NCBI GenBank assembly: GCA_002722565.1
Contig: PBMG01000022.1
Coordinates: 1-64,000 of the forward strand
Source of the DNA: Acidimicrobiaceae bacterium
Lineage (GTDB): Bacteria; Actinomycetota; Acidimicrobiia; Acidimicrobiales; Poriferisodalaceae
Reading direction: 5' to 3'
DNA: 64,000 nt
Shown: piece by piece, positions 9,235 to 18,271 of the stretch
Layout: each line of letters opens with the position of its first letter
How positions within the stretch are numbered: the stretch's first letter is position 1
Notes under the pieces: model-generated
Seen by the model: only the letters and a program-made list of their open reading frames with translations
What the model was told of the DNA's origin: nothing
Database searches by the model: none
Translations under genes and position numbers: made by a program

Positions 9235-10039
9235 ACCCCAATATTTGCTCTAACACTTTGGCGACTCCGTCATTGAGGTTCGAGGCGGTAATTTCGTCAG
9301 CAGTTTCCAAGGTCCTTGGATGAGCATTTGCGACGGCAACACCCCAACCTGCGGCCTCAAGCATCGCGTCATCGTTTGGCATATCGCCGAAAGCGACCAC
9401 TTGTTGAGGACTGATTTGTCTCTCTTCGCACAACTTTTTGAGTCCGAAAGCTTTATCAACACCAGGTGGCATTAGTTCAACAAAATTGAGTCCTGCATGC
9501 ATGATGTTTGCGCGACCTTGCAAAACAGGCTCTATAACGTCCAAGGTCTCGTCAGCTGAGAGATTCGGAACATTGACAAGTAACTTGTGGACGCTTTCGT
9601 TCAGTAAGGGAACTACATCAGAGATATCGCTGTCGAGCGGCCGAGATGCGAGTTCTAGCCATCTACGTTCGGCGATAAAGTCATCACCCATTTCGACGCA
9701 GAACCCTGCAGTTGGGTGGGCTTGCCGGATTTCGGTAAGGAGGTTCTGGGCATCTACCAAATCGAGGGTCGCGAATTGAGTACTCGTACTGGTTGACGGC
9801 TCGTAGGCCATTGCTCCGTTAGCGCAGATCAATGTAGTTGGAATGCCTGTCTGCATAGGGATCGAATCGCAGTATCTCGGTGGACGGCCCGTAACGACGA
9901 CAAATTCAAGATCAAATTCCTTCAATTGGGCCAAAACGGCCCGAGTTCTCTGAGACACTTCACGATTCTCTCCAAGAAGCGTGCCGTCGAAATCAGTGGC
10001 GACCAGAGCCAAATCTCCTATGTCAGGGCGGCGTCTCAT
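9227..10039 (-). CDS. Cof-type HAD phosphatase
   Basis: Haloacid-dehalogenase superfamily hydrolase of the Cof subclass, probably dephosphorylating small sugar or nucleotide phosphates in the cytoplasm. The catalytic motif is VATDFDGTLLG with the nucleophile and acid aspartates, motif II is VVTGRPP, and motif IV is FGDMPNDDAML. The C2 cap between them is of Cof type. Its ATG overlaps the stop of the upstream GMC oxidoreductase by 4 bp, so the pair is translationally coupled. Confidence 0.9.
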   Translation of the reverse strand: MRRRPDIGDLALVATDFDGTLLGENREVSQRTRAVLAQLKEFDLEFVVVTGRPPRYCDSIPMQTGIPTTLICANGAMAYEPSTSTSTQFATLDLVDAQNLLTEIRQAHPTAGFCVEMGDDFIAERRWLELASRPLDSDISDVVPLLNESVHKLLVNVPNLSADETLDVIEPVLQGRANIMHAGLNFVELMPPGVDKAFGLKKLCEERQISPQQVVAFGDMPNDDAMLEAAGWGVAVANAHPRTLETADEITASNLNDGVAKVLEQILGFT

Positions 10040-11580
10040 AGTCCGTATCGGCTAGGCGTAGTTCTTATCCACTCGCCGATTGTTTCTCCAACCATTATCG
10101 AGGTCGGGTTCGTGTTGGCTCTAGGCACAGTGGGAAAGATTGAAGCATCGGCTACTACTAGCCCTTCGACGGCATGACATCTCCCGTATTGGTCAACCAC
10201 CGAATTGGGGTCGTCCCCTGGCCCCATGCGGGCCGTCCCGCAAGGGTGATACCCCGAAGCAGAAAAACGTCGGAGTAGAGCAATAACGTCCTTTCGGTCA
10301 TGAACCCTGTTCATGTCAGGAAATATCACCTCTTCTGTCATTGAGCCGAGGGGGCCGGTTTCGGTGAAGCGTAGAGCGTCTAGAAAACAGTCCGCGAGGC
10401 GTTCAGCATCGCGAGGTACTTCACAAAATCGAGAGCGGATGGTTGGAGCCTCGAATGGATCGGCCTTAGAGAAGAGCAACTCTCCAACCCCATCGACCTG
10501 CTCAAGCACAGCAGCCACTCCGAAATATGGAACATCCTCCCTACCCGTGAAAGTGAGCTGTTCGATTTGCAAGTCGGCACGATGATCGCTGTTAGGTGCG
10601 GTGTATCTCAAAATGGTCTGAATGATTGGCTGGTCTGTAGCGACTAGCTCGAGGTGGGTCGGTTTGCACAAAACGAACAAGCCCGGATGGTCCGACAAGT
10701 TTTTACCTACTGCTGAAACATCGGCGACTACATCAACCCCCATCCGGTTTAGATCTTCTGACGGACCAATTCCGGAACGTAAAAGAATTCCAGGAGTGTG
10801 GATGGCCCCCGCGCAAAGCACCACTAATTTTGCTCGGATTCGCTCCAGTAACCCGTCCGAATTTATTACTTCTACGCCGGAAACTCTGCCTCTTTCGGTT
10901 ATCAAGCGATTTGTATGACAGTCGCCCCGAATCTCAAGATTTGGACGCAACCGCGCCGGTGCCAGATAGGCCGAGGCCGTTGAAACTCGGAGCTGCCCTA
11001 ATTTGTTCATCGGTTGAGGTCCTGAACCCCACGCAGTCGGGTCGTTTTGATCAGGGCATGCTGGGAATCCGAGCTCTTCTGCCGTTGCTAGAAAGGCTTG
11101 GTGCAGTTCTGTCAACTCCTCGTGAGGATACCTACGAACCGTTATAGGCCCTGCATCTCCGTGATAGGTCTCGTCTCCGAAATCTAGATCTCGTTCAAGG
11201 CGACAGAAGGTCTTTAATACATTGTCCCATTCCCACTCTGGATTACCCCTATCGGACCAGTCGTCGTAATCTTCCGGGACTCCCCGCAAAAATATGCAGG
11301 TATTAACTGCTGTCGAACCACCAGTCACTCTCCCTCTAGGAAGAGGTTGACCTGGACGCTGTTCGGTCGGCGAATACTCAAGTCGCCAGTCGTGATCGAT
11401 AACGCTGTTGTGGTGGCCATTGCGCAGATCGTCTGGCGTATCCGCAAGTCTCTGATAATCAGGCCCAGCTTCGAGTAATAAAACATTTCTGTTTGGGTCT
11501 TCACTCGCGCGAGCTGCCACAGGGGCACCAGAAGCGCCAGCACCGATGACAATGATCTCATAATTCGGGTTGCTAGCCAC
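10036..11580 (-). CDS. GMC family FAD-dependent oxidoreductase
   Basis: Glucose-methanol-choline family flavoenzyme that oxidises an alcohol or related substrate. The N-terminal ADP-binding motif is VIGAGASGAPVAA, the GMC signature 1 region is GRVTGGSTAVNTCIF, and signature 2 is GAIHTPGILLRSGIGP. The C-terminal active-site region has YHPCGTARMG and ANTNPT, with the usual His and Asn. It is 514 residues long, typical. GTG start. It is the first gene of a coupled pair with the Cof phosphatase. The substrate is not determinable; choline dehydrogenase-like enzymes are the nearest named relatives. Confidence 0.9.
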   Translation of the reverse strand: MASNPNYEIIVIGAGASGAPVAARASEDPNRNVLLLEAGPDYQRLADTPDDLRNGHHNSVIDHDWRLEYSPTEQRPGQPLPRGRVTGGSTAVNTCIFLRGVPEDYDDWSDRGNPEWEWDNVLKTFCRLERDLDFGDETYHGDAGPITVRRYPHEELTELHQAFLATAEELGFPACPDQNDPTAWGSGPQPMNKLGQLRVSTASAYLAPARLRPNLEIRGDCHTNRLITERGRVSGVEVINSDGLLERIRAKLVVLCAGAIHTPGILLRSGIGPSEDLNRMGVDVVADVSAVGKNLSDHPGLFVLCKPTHLELVATDQPIIQTILRYTAPNSDHRADLQIEQLTFTGREDVPYFGVAAVLEQVDGVGELLFSKADPFEAPTIRSRFCEVPRDAERLADCFLDALRFTETGPLGSMTEEVIFPDMNRVHDRKDVIALLRRFSASGYHPCGTARMGPGDDPNSVVDQYGRCHAVEGLVVADASIFPTVPRANTNPTSIMVGETIGEWIRTTPSRYGL

Positions 11581-11643
11581 CTGACTGACGCTAGTAGGCG
11601 AAGACAGCTGTGGTGTGCTGGCTGGTTGTTCTAGGCTTCGTCA

Positions 11644-13104
11644 ATGGCTGACACCGTGATCCGAAACGCGACGATAATTGATGGTACGGGAGCGCAAAGA
11701 TTTATAGGCGACGTCACCATGGAGGATGGCCACATAACCGAAGTTGGTTCCTCCACGAGTGGGGCTGCGACCGAAGTAGATGCGACGGGTCTCGTCTTAG
11801 CGCCGGGATTTGTGGACGTGCATACCCACGATGATGGTGCGTTGCTTCAACATCCCGACATGGAATTCAAAATTTCGCAAGGCTGCACCAGCGTTGTCGT
11901 TGGAAACTGCGGGTTTTCAGCTATACCGGCGGTGGTTGGTCAAAGAACACTTGACCTGTCTGGAGTTCAGGCGAATTGGACTGATCTCGACGGGTACCGC
12001 CACGATGTCGAAAAGTCAGGGCCAGCGGTTAACGCCATGATGCTCGTTGGGCATAACACCATTCGTTCCTTAGAAATGGGAACCGAACGTCGAGCTCCAC
12101 AGGATCTTGAACTTGACCGGATGCGACAACATGTCGAATTAGCTATGGAACAAGGAGCTTGCGGCTTTTCGACGGGGCTTATCTATAGACCAGGACGTTG
12201 GTCCGAGACCGAAGAAGTACTCGAACTTGCCAAAGTAGTGGCTCCGTTTGAGGGGATATACGCAACACATATGCGTAATGAAAACGACTACCTCCTAGAG
12301 GCGGTTGACGAAGCACTAGACATTGGGTCAAAAGCTGGGGTCGCAGTGCAAATTAGTCATCACAAAGCGGCAGGTAAGAGGAACTGGGGGAAGGTTAAAG
12401 AATCGTTGGCGAAGGTTGACGCGGCCGTAGCTGAAGGAGCGCGGGTAACTCTCGATGTGTATCCCTACACCGCTGGTAGCGGGCCAATGATTCAATATTT
12501 CGATATAGAGAACCCTAACCCTGAGTTAGCTCAAGCTATTCAGTTAGCTTCTTGCCCTGCGTTTCGAGACTACGAAGGTCGAATGCTTATCGACGTAGCT
12601 GCCGAACTTCAGATCACAGCACCCGAAGCAGTTCGACATATTCTCACAGCGCCAGAGGGAAAACAGACAATCTGTATTCAACACACGATGGACGAAGGCG
12701 ACATTCTTTCTAACTTGCGTCACGATCGAGTGATGATTGGTTCAGATGGAATACCAGATTTGAGCGGGAGGCCTCACCCGCGGCTGTATGGCACCTTTCC
12801 TCGCGTTTTGGGTCGTTACGTAAGAGAGCAGGGAATTCTGGACTTGGAGAGTGCGATCAGACGCATGACTTCGCTCTCTTGCGACGTACACGGTCTCGCT
12901 GATCGAGGGCGAATAATAGAAGGCAACTGGGCAGATTTGGTTCTGTTCGACCCTGATCTAGTAGCGGACGTCGCAAGTTACGAGGACCCCAAGCAAGAGT
13001 CTCTTGGAATTCGAAATGTGTGGGTGAATGGACAAATGGCGTTTAGCGAGGGAACTCATACCCAGATGGGCAAAGGAAAGGTCCTCAGGTATCGCAAGCA
13101 CTAA
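11644..13104 (+). CDS. N-acyl-D-amino-acid deacylase family amidohydrolase
   Basis: Metal-dependent amidohydrolase of the D-aminoacylase/dihydroorotase type, expected to hydrolyse an N-acyl or cyclic amide. The first metal motif is FVDVHTHDDGAL, with the preceding beta-sandwich segment (VIRNATIIDGTG). GNCGFSA, ATHMRNEND and QISHHKAAG carry further metal/substrate residues, and MIGSDGIPD holds the catalytic Asp. It is 486 residues long. It stands alone, divergent from the GMC gene with a 63-bp gap. The exact substrate is unknown. Confidence 0.88.
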   Translation: MADTVIRNATIIDGTGAQRFIGDVTMEDGHITEVGSSTSGAATEVDATGLVLAPGFVDVHTHDDGALLQHPDMEFKISQGCTSVVVGNCGFSAIPAVVGQRTLDLSGVQANWTDLDGYRHDVEKSGPAVNAMMLVGHNTIRSLEMGTERRAPQDLELDRMRQHVELAMEQGACGFSTGLIYRPGRWSETEEVLELAKVVAPFEGIYATHMRNENDYLLEAVDEALDIGSKAGVAVQISHHKAAGKRNWGKVKESLAKVDAAVAEGARVTLDVYPYTAGSGPMIQYFDIENPNPELAQAIQLASCPAFRDYEGRMLIDVAAELQITAPEAVRHILTAPEGKQTICIQHTMDEGDILSNLRHDRVMIGSDGIPDLSGRPHPRLYGTFPRVLGRYVREQGILDLESAIRRMTSLSCDVHGLADRGRIIEGNWADLVLFDPDLVADVASYEDPKQESLGIRNVWVNGQMAFSEGTHTQMGKGKVLRYRKH

Positions 13105-13190
13105 AGCCTGGACAGAGCGAGGCGCAGGTACGCTAATAGGTGTGTCGTTGACTCAAGCCTGGTTCGACACGCAACAAGTCACCGTTTGGT

Positions 13191-13219
13191 GGCGTCCGCC
13201 TACGCCGCCTGTTCGGCGT
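13191..13219 (+). promoter_or_regulatory. Two mutually exclusive hairpins before the helicase gene
   Basis: GGCGT (13191-13195) can pair with ACGCC (13202-13206). The same ACGCCG (13202-13207) can instead pair with CGGCGT (13214-13219). Each loop is 6 nt, so only one can form at a time. No T-run follows. It lies 24 nt before the TTG start of the DEAD-box helicase, where structured leaders are common, but it could be chance in GC-rich sequence. Confidence 0.3.
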
Positions 13220-13242
13220 TAAGCAGTTGAAAGTTCTTCCAC

Positions 13243-14403
13243 TTGACAACGACTTTTGCAGAACTCGGTGTTCCTCAAGACTTAATAGACGCTTTGGGTA
13301 AACAGGGAATCGAATCTCCCTTCGCTATCCAAACGCTCGCCATTGGAGACGCAATGGCCCGTCGAGATGTTTGCGGCAAAGCCAAAACTGGATCAGGTAA
13401 AACACTTGCGTTCAGTTTGCCCGCAATAGCGCACACGGAGCGAAACCCAGATGGTAAGCCCACGACCTTGATCCTCACTCCTACCCGGGAATTGGCGAAT
13501 CAGATAACCGGGGTGGTGGAGCCGCTTGCGGAAGCTCGAACACTACGTACCATTGCGGTATATGGCGGTACCAATATCGATAGACAAATCGAAACAATCA
13601 ACAATGGAATCGACATCATCATCGCCACCCCTGGTCGTCTTATCGACTTGATCGAAAGAGAGGCAATGGATGTCGCATTGGTCGAATGCGTCGTCGTTGA
13701 TGAAGCCGATCGAATGGCGGACATGGGGTTTCTTCCTCAGGTTGAATGGATTTTGCGACACATACAAGTCAAACATCAAACCATGCTGTTCTCAGCCACA
13801 TTGGATGGTGCTGTAGACACCGTCGTTAAACGTCACCTCACGGACCCGGTGTTCCACGAAGTAGATGAACCTGATGTGACAGTAAGCGAAATGGGTCACG
13901 TGTTTATGTCCGTTCACAAAATGAATCGGGTTCAGGTAGCAGCACGCATCATTGGTCAAGCCACAAAAACGATGCTTTTTACCCGAACTAAGAGAGGAGC
14001 AGACCAGCTAGAACGAGAACTTCGTTCCGAAGGAGTGAAAGCGGCTGCGATTCATGGTGACCTGCGACAATCACAACGGGAAAAAGCGCTCCGCGATTTT
14101 AGTAGCGGCTCTATAAATGCATTGGTAGCGACAGACGTGGCCGCCCGGGGCATCCATGTTGATGATGTTGACGTTGTCATTCACTACAACCCATCGGAAG
14201 ATCACAAAACGTATTTGCATCGCTCAGGACGAACTGCCCGGGCGGGCGCAGCAGGTACTGCGGTCACGATGTTCCTCTGGGATGAGGAACTGCAGGTTCG
14301 ACAGCTACAGCGTCGCCTTGGCTTAAAGCTGCCTCTCCACGAAATTTTCTCTAATGATCCCAGACTTGACGACCTGCCCGCGTGGGTGCATCAACAAGCT
14401 TGA
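13243..14403 (+). CDS. DEAD-box RNA helicase
   Basis: ATP-dependent RNA helicase for RNA remodelling, ribosome assembly or cold adaptation. Motifs in order: Q motif GIESPFAIQ (22-30), Walker A AKTGSGKT (47-54), PTRELA, GG, TPGR, DEADRMADMGF, SAT, then domain 2 with ATDVAARGIHVDDVD and HRSGRTARAG. At 386 residues it is the bare two-domain core, without the basic C-terminal extension found in many RhlE/CsdA proteins. The start is TTG with weak ribosome-site support. The methylase gene follows immediately and may overlap its stop. Confidence 0.94.
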   Translation: MTTTFAELGVPQDLIDALGKQGIESPFAIQTLAIGDAMARRDVCGKAKTGSGKTLAFSLPAIAHTERNPDGKPTTLILTPTRELANQITGVVEPLAEARTLRTIAVYGGTNIDRQIETINNGIDIIIATPGRLIDLIEREAMDVALVECVVVDEADRMADMGFLPQVEWILRHIQVKHQTMLFSATLDGAVDTVVKRHLTDPVFHEVDEPDVTVSEMGHVFMSVHKMNRVQVAARIIGQATKTMLFTRTKRGADQLERELRSEGVKAAAIHGDLRQSQREKALRDFSSGSINALVATDVAARGIHVDDVDVVIHYNPSEDHKTYLHRSGRTARAGAAGTAVTMFLWDEELQVRQLQRRLGLKLPLHEIFSNDPRLDDLPAWVHQQA

Positions 14404-14414
14404 AAATTGATGAA

Positions 14415-16025
14415 ATGGCTTTGCCACCAACAGTCGCGTTAGCAGCTAGCGCATTAGCTAAACGCCTAGAAGCAGGTGACAGAGCTGAAGAAGTAATCGT
14501 TGAATTAGCTGAGTTGGGTCAGATCAGACAGAAAGGCCTCGAGGATCATCGCACGAATGGGGCCGTCTTCACGCCTTATTCCGTTGCAGAAGAACTAGTT
14601 GGCGAAGTCGGAATCAACGCTCGAGATATCGTCTGCGACCCCTCTGTGGGGCCGGGGGTCTTCTTGCTAGCTGTCGCGGAACACAAGTTCCAGCAAGGCG
14701 AAGCTGTTCCCTCGATAATCGAGAGCCTAAGAGGGATCGATATTGATCCGGTTACGGTCGAAGTTGCACGTATCACGTTGCAATTGTGGGCGTTATGGCG
14801 AGGTGAGGAATGGCTAACGGTGGATCACCTGATTGTTGGAGACGCTCTTCTCGATATCCCAGCTGATTGGTTTGGTGGGTGCGACGTTGTTATCGGAAAC
14901 CCACCTTTCCTTGGTCAATTGAAATCAGAAACAGTACGTAATCCAATTCGGGCACAAACCCTTAAAGAGAAATTCGGAAACCGCTATACGGCTTATCTCG
15001 ACGAGAGCATGCTTTTCCTCCTCTTAGGTGTAGAGCTAACTGGTGAACGGGGAACAGTTGCACTAATCCTGCCTGCCTCCTTGCTGGGCTCGGACTCCAG
15101 TCGGCTAGCAAGAGAATGGATCGATAGCACGCTGCCGTTGAGAGATCTCTGGGTCGGAGGCAGGTCAGTATTTGAAGTTGCAGCAGTTGAGGTAGTCGCA
15201 CCGATACTTCGAGAAGCGCAAAGCAGAGACTGCCGAGTAGTTAGCTACGAATCGAAAAAAGCTATTCAGGTTCCAGCTGTTTCTGACGGTCAATGGTCAC
15301 GGCTTCTCGCCGCGCTAAATGGTACGCCGGTCGTTCATCTCTCGAACCAAGTAATCCTCAGCGATCACGCATCAGTTACTGCGGACTTCCGAGATGCGTA
15401 TTACTGGTTAGCAGAACGGGTGACAGAATCTGATCGAGAAGATGTTCGACCAAGGCTCGCAACGGTTGGTCTCATAGACCCATTCCGCTTTATGCACGGA
15501 CAGGTCCAAACTCGATTTGCGAAACAAAAATTCGACTACCCAGTCATTGATATTGAAGGTGACCCGCCTCCGAAGTTATCGAAATGGTTAGAACAAAAAC
15601 TGGAACCGAAACTGTTAGTCGCGACTCAGACCCAGATAGTTGAATGCTATGCAGACCCTGAGGGCGAACTACTTCCATCGACACCACTTTTGTCTGTCCT
15701 CCCTGTTGAGGAAACGCAACTATGGCATTTGATGGCTGCAGTATCCTCACCAGCCGCATCCGCTTGGCTGTCATGCATCGCAGCTGGAACAGGACTTAGC
15801 CAAACAACAATTCGTATTCGGGCGTCAATGTTGGCTGACCTTCCACTGCCACTACCTTCCAAAAGTTGGGATGAAGGAGCATATTTAGCCCGCAAAATTC
15901 AAGAAGAAACAGTCGACGAACAGACCTGCATTCGGTTCGGAGAAGTTATGAATCAGGCCTATAACGCACCTTCTGAAGCACTTCTGAGGTGGTGGATGGA
16001 ACAACTCCGAAAAAAACAACCTTGA
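14415..16025 (+). CDS. N6-adenine DNA methyltransferase, orphan type II-like
   Basis: SAM-dependent adenine methylase of the TaqI/Eco57I class. The SAM motif I region is VCDPSVGPGVFLLA, preceded by GAVFTPYSVAEELV, and the catalytic motif IV is GNPPF. The C-terminal half (from about residue 290) resembles a target-recognition domain ending in a leucine/proline-rich LADLPLPLPS segment. No restriction endonuclease gene is adjacent, so it looks like an orphan methylase used for genome modification. Possible starts are ATG 14415, TTG 14400 overlapping the helicase stop, or GTG 14382; I chose the ATG. Confidence 0.85.
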   Translation: MALPPTVALAASALAKRLEAGDRAEEVIVELAELGQIRQKGLEDHRTNGAVFTPYSVAEELVGEVGINARDIVCDPSVGPGVFLLAVAEHKFQQGEAVPSIIESLRGIDIDPVTVEVARITLQLWALWRGEEWLTVDHLIVGDALLDIPADWFGGCDVVIGNPPFLGQLKSETVRNPIRAQTLKEKFGNRYTAYLDESMLFLLLGVELTGERGTVALILPASLLGSDSSRLAREWIDSTLPLRDLWVGGRSVFEVAAVEVVAPILREAQSRDCRVVSYESKKAIQVPAVSDGQWSRLLAALNGTPVVHLSNQVILSDHASVTADFRDAYYWLAERVTESDREDVRPRLATVGLIDPFRFMHGQVQTRFAKQKFDYPVIDIEGDPPPKLSKWLEQKLEPKLLVATQTQIVECYADPEGELLPSTPLLSVLPVEETQLWHLMAAVSSPAASAWLSCIAAGTGLSQTTIRIRASMLADLPLPLPSKSWDEGAYLARKIQEETVDEQTCIRFGEVMNQAYNAPSEALLRWWMEQLRKKQP

Positions 16026-16076
16026 CCTGATGGGTGAGGCCTCAGGTAGCCTTTTAGTTCAGCCCCGGAGCAAGCA

Positions 16077-17279
16077 GTGCCTGAAGCAACTAATACTTCC
16101 AAATTCGCAGCAATAGGCAGCCCTCCCGCGTCCGGGGCCTGGTTCGAAACGATGCCAGCCGGAAATCGGCAATTCTTCGAACTATCCCCTGATCGTGCCT
16201 ATGTGCTCGAAAGTGGATCCGAACTGACGGCACCTCAAGTCGCATACGAGACATGGGGCAACCTAGATGCTGCGGCCACGAACGCTATCCTTGTGTGTCA
16301 CGCACTCACAGGTGACGCACACGCGCACGGAGACGCTGGTCCTGGACAGCCGACACCTGGGTGGTGGAACGATTTCATTGGTCCAGGAAGACCACTCGAC
16401 ACAGATCGGTTCTTCGTAGTCTGCGCAAACGTTTTGGGTGGCTGCCAGGGGAGTACGGGACCCGCTTCGATAAATCCAGCAACTGGTCAAAGATGGGGTG
16501 GCGATTTTCCCGTTGTAACGATCAGAGACGTCGTCAGGTCACAAAGAGCCCTCGCTCAGCACTTGGGTATCCAGCGATGGATGGCTGTCGTGGGAGGATC
16601 GATGGGCGGCATGCAGGCACTGGAATGGGCGGCTAGCTATCCCGACCGTTGTGGCTCTTTGGTAATTATCGCGTCAACAGCGGCTGCATCAGCTCAACAG
16701 ATCGCATGGAGCCAAGTGGGTAGACAAGCGATCCTTGATGACCCCGCATATAAACAGGGACATTATTACGAGGCTAAGCCCGGAGAGGGCCCGCATCTCG
16801 GGTTGGCTAACGCCCGACGCATAGCCATGATTCATTACAGGAGTGATGAAGAGTTCGACCGACGATTTGGCAGACACAGTAACGACTCTGTGGAACCTTT
16901 TCGGATGGAACACAGATTTGATGTTGAAAGCTATTTGGACTATCAAGCTGCCAAAATGCAGTGGCGCTTTGACGCCAATACCTATCTGGTGTTGAACAAA
17001 ATGATGGATCTTCACGATATTGGCCGTGGTCGAGGCGGCGTTGAGCAGGCCCTTAAACGAGTTACATGCCCAAGCCTGCTAATGAGTGTCCGTACAGACT
17101 TTCTATATCCCCGCCACCAACAAATACGGGTAGTAGACGCTCTCCGGGGTCAAGTACCCGTTGAACACATCGATATAGACAGCGACAACGGACATGACGG
17201 TTTTCTAACCGAACCGGAACAAACAGGTGTCCCGATGGGGGAATTCATCAACAAAGTTGCCAAAGGATCTATCGCCTAA
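16077..17279 (+). CDS. metX: Homoserine O-acetyltransferase
   Basis: Acylates homoserine from acetyl-CoA (some homologues use succinyl-CoA) to start methionine synthesis. It has an alpha/beta-hydrolase fold with nucleophile elbow GGSMGGMQALEW, the upstream CHALTGDAHA motif and the oxyanion segment NVLGGCQGSTGP. The C-terminal catalytic Asp is in SVRTDFLYP and the His in SDNGHDGFL. It is 400 residues long. GTG start, 51 bp after the methylase. I looked for a SAM or S-box-type leader in that short gap and saw none. Confidence 0.93.
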   Translation: MPEATNTSKFAAIGSPPASGAWFETMPAGNRQFFELSPDRAYVLESGSELTAPQVAYETWGNLDAAATNAILVCHALTGDAHAHGDAGPGQPTPGWWNDFIGPGRPLDTDRFFVVCANVLGGCQGSTGPASINPATGQRWGGDFPVVTIRDVVRSQRALAQHLGIQRWMAVVGGSMGGMQALEWAASYPDRCGSLVIIASTAAASAQQIAWSQVGRQAILDDPAYKQGHYYEAKPGEGPHLGLANARRIAMIHYRSDEEFDRRFGRHSNDSVEPFRMEHRFDVESYLDYQAAKMQWRFDANTYLVLNKMMDLHDIGRGRGGVEQALKRVTCPSLLMSVRTDFLYPRHQQIRVVDALRGQVPVEHIDIDSDNGHDGFLTEPEQTGVPMGEFINKVAKGSIA

Positions 17280-17294
17280 GAGCTGCGGCTGTGC

Positions 17295-18233
17295 TTAATT
17301 TGACGAGGTCGACAAGAGGTCATCTATCTCGTCCATCTCAACTGCGCTAATACGCCATCCGCATGCCTGAGAATTGGCTAACACCTGTGCGCCGCTAGTC
17401 GCTCCCGCAATCACACTTGGGATCTCAGGTTTAGACAGCAACCAAGAAAAAGCAAGATCTAGTAATGAACGATCCCTGTTGCTTACCCAATGAGTCAGCC
17501 TCTCAACTGCGGCCAGGTTGCGGTCTGTCATAAAAAGCTTGAGACGGTCCTCAGGCCATTCTGCAAGCCGCGTGCCAGGCCGTGGCCCGTCAGCCGCAAC
17601 TTTCCCGGTTAATAGTCCTGACTCAAGAGGGAAAAACGGCAAAAACCCCATGGCTTGTTCGCGGCATACGTCGAATACCTCAGATTCAGGTTCGCGGTAC
17701 AGCAATGAATAACGATTTTGTACTGTCCGGTATGAAGCGAGAGCCTCCCTTTGGGAAATATCAGCCGCTGAGTCGAGACGCTCAGCGTCGTAGTTGGAGC
17801 ACCCAATTTCTCGTACTTTGCCGGCTACCACCAGCTCATTTAGAGCTTCGAGTGTTTCACGTTCGTGAACCTGGTGATCCGGTGTGTGTATTTGAAAGAG
17901 ATCGATCCAATCAGTATCAAGTCTGCGCAAACTTCTATCGATAGAACGGCGAACCCATTCCGCGCTTCCCCCGGTCAAGCCAGGGTCCATATCGCGAAGA
18001 CCGAACTTGGTTGCAACGACAACTTGATCTCTGTGGCCCTTAATGGCGTGCCCTAGCATTTCCTCGGAAGCCCCGGAGCCATAAACATCTGCGGTGTCAA
18101 AGAAATTGATCCCGGTATCCAAACAGGCTGCAAAGATCTCGTTGGTGGTGTCCTGGTCAACTCGAGTGCCAAAGTTGTTGCAACCTAGACCCACCTCAGA
18201 TACTTCAAGTTCCCCGATTCGTCTTAGTTCCAC
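17295..18233 (-). CDS. Aldo/keto reductase
   Basis: NADPH-dependent aldo/keto reductase with a TIM-barrel fold, reducing carbonyls to alcohols. Motifs are GLGCNNFGTR, NFFDTADVYGSGASEEMLG (with catalytic Asp and Tyr), VVATKFG (catalytic Lys) and FQIHTPD (His). The C-terminal SVIAGATSGAQVLAN segment binds NADPH. The open frame runs further upstream, but the extra residues look unrelated and would overlap the divergent glycosylase gene. I therefore start at the GTG of VELRRIGELEVSE, which gives 312 residues, the usual size. Confidence 0.88.
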   Translation of the reverse strand: MELRRIGELEVSEVGLGCNNFGTRVDQDTTNEIFAACLDTGINFFDTADVYGSGASEEMLGHAIKGHRDQVVVATKFGLRDMDPGLTGGSAEWVRRSIDRSLRRLDTDWIDLFQIHTPDHQVHERETLEALNELVVAGKVREIGCSNYDAERLDSAADISQREALASYRTVQNRYSLLYREPESEVFDVCREQAMGFLPFFPLESGLLTGKVAADGPRPGTRLAEWPEDRLKLFMTDRNLAAVERLTHWVSNRDRSLLDLAFSWLLSKPEIPSVIAGATSGAQVLANSQACGWRISAVEMDEIDDLLSTSSN

Positions 18234-18271
18234 GGTCGGATCATAGGAGCGTCTGACGCTACCGTCATGAT

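Noticed and set aside
16026-16076. Possible methionine-related riboswitch before metX
   Set aside because: The gap is only 51 bp and shows a short GAGGCCTC palindrome but none of the conserved core of SAM riboswitches.
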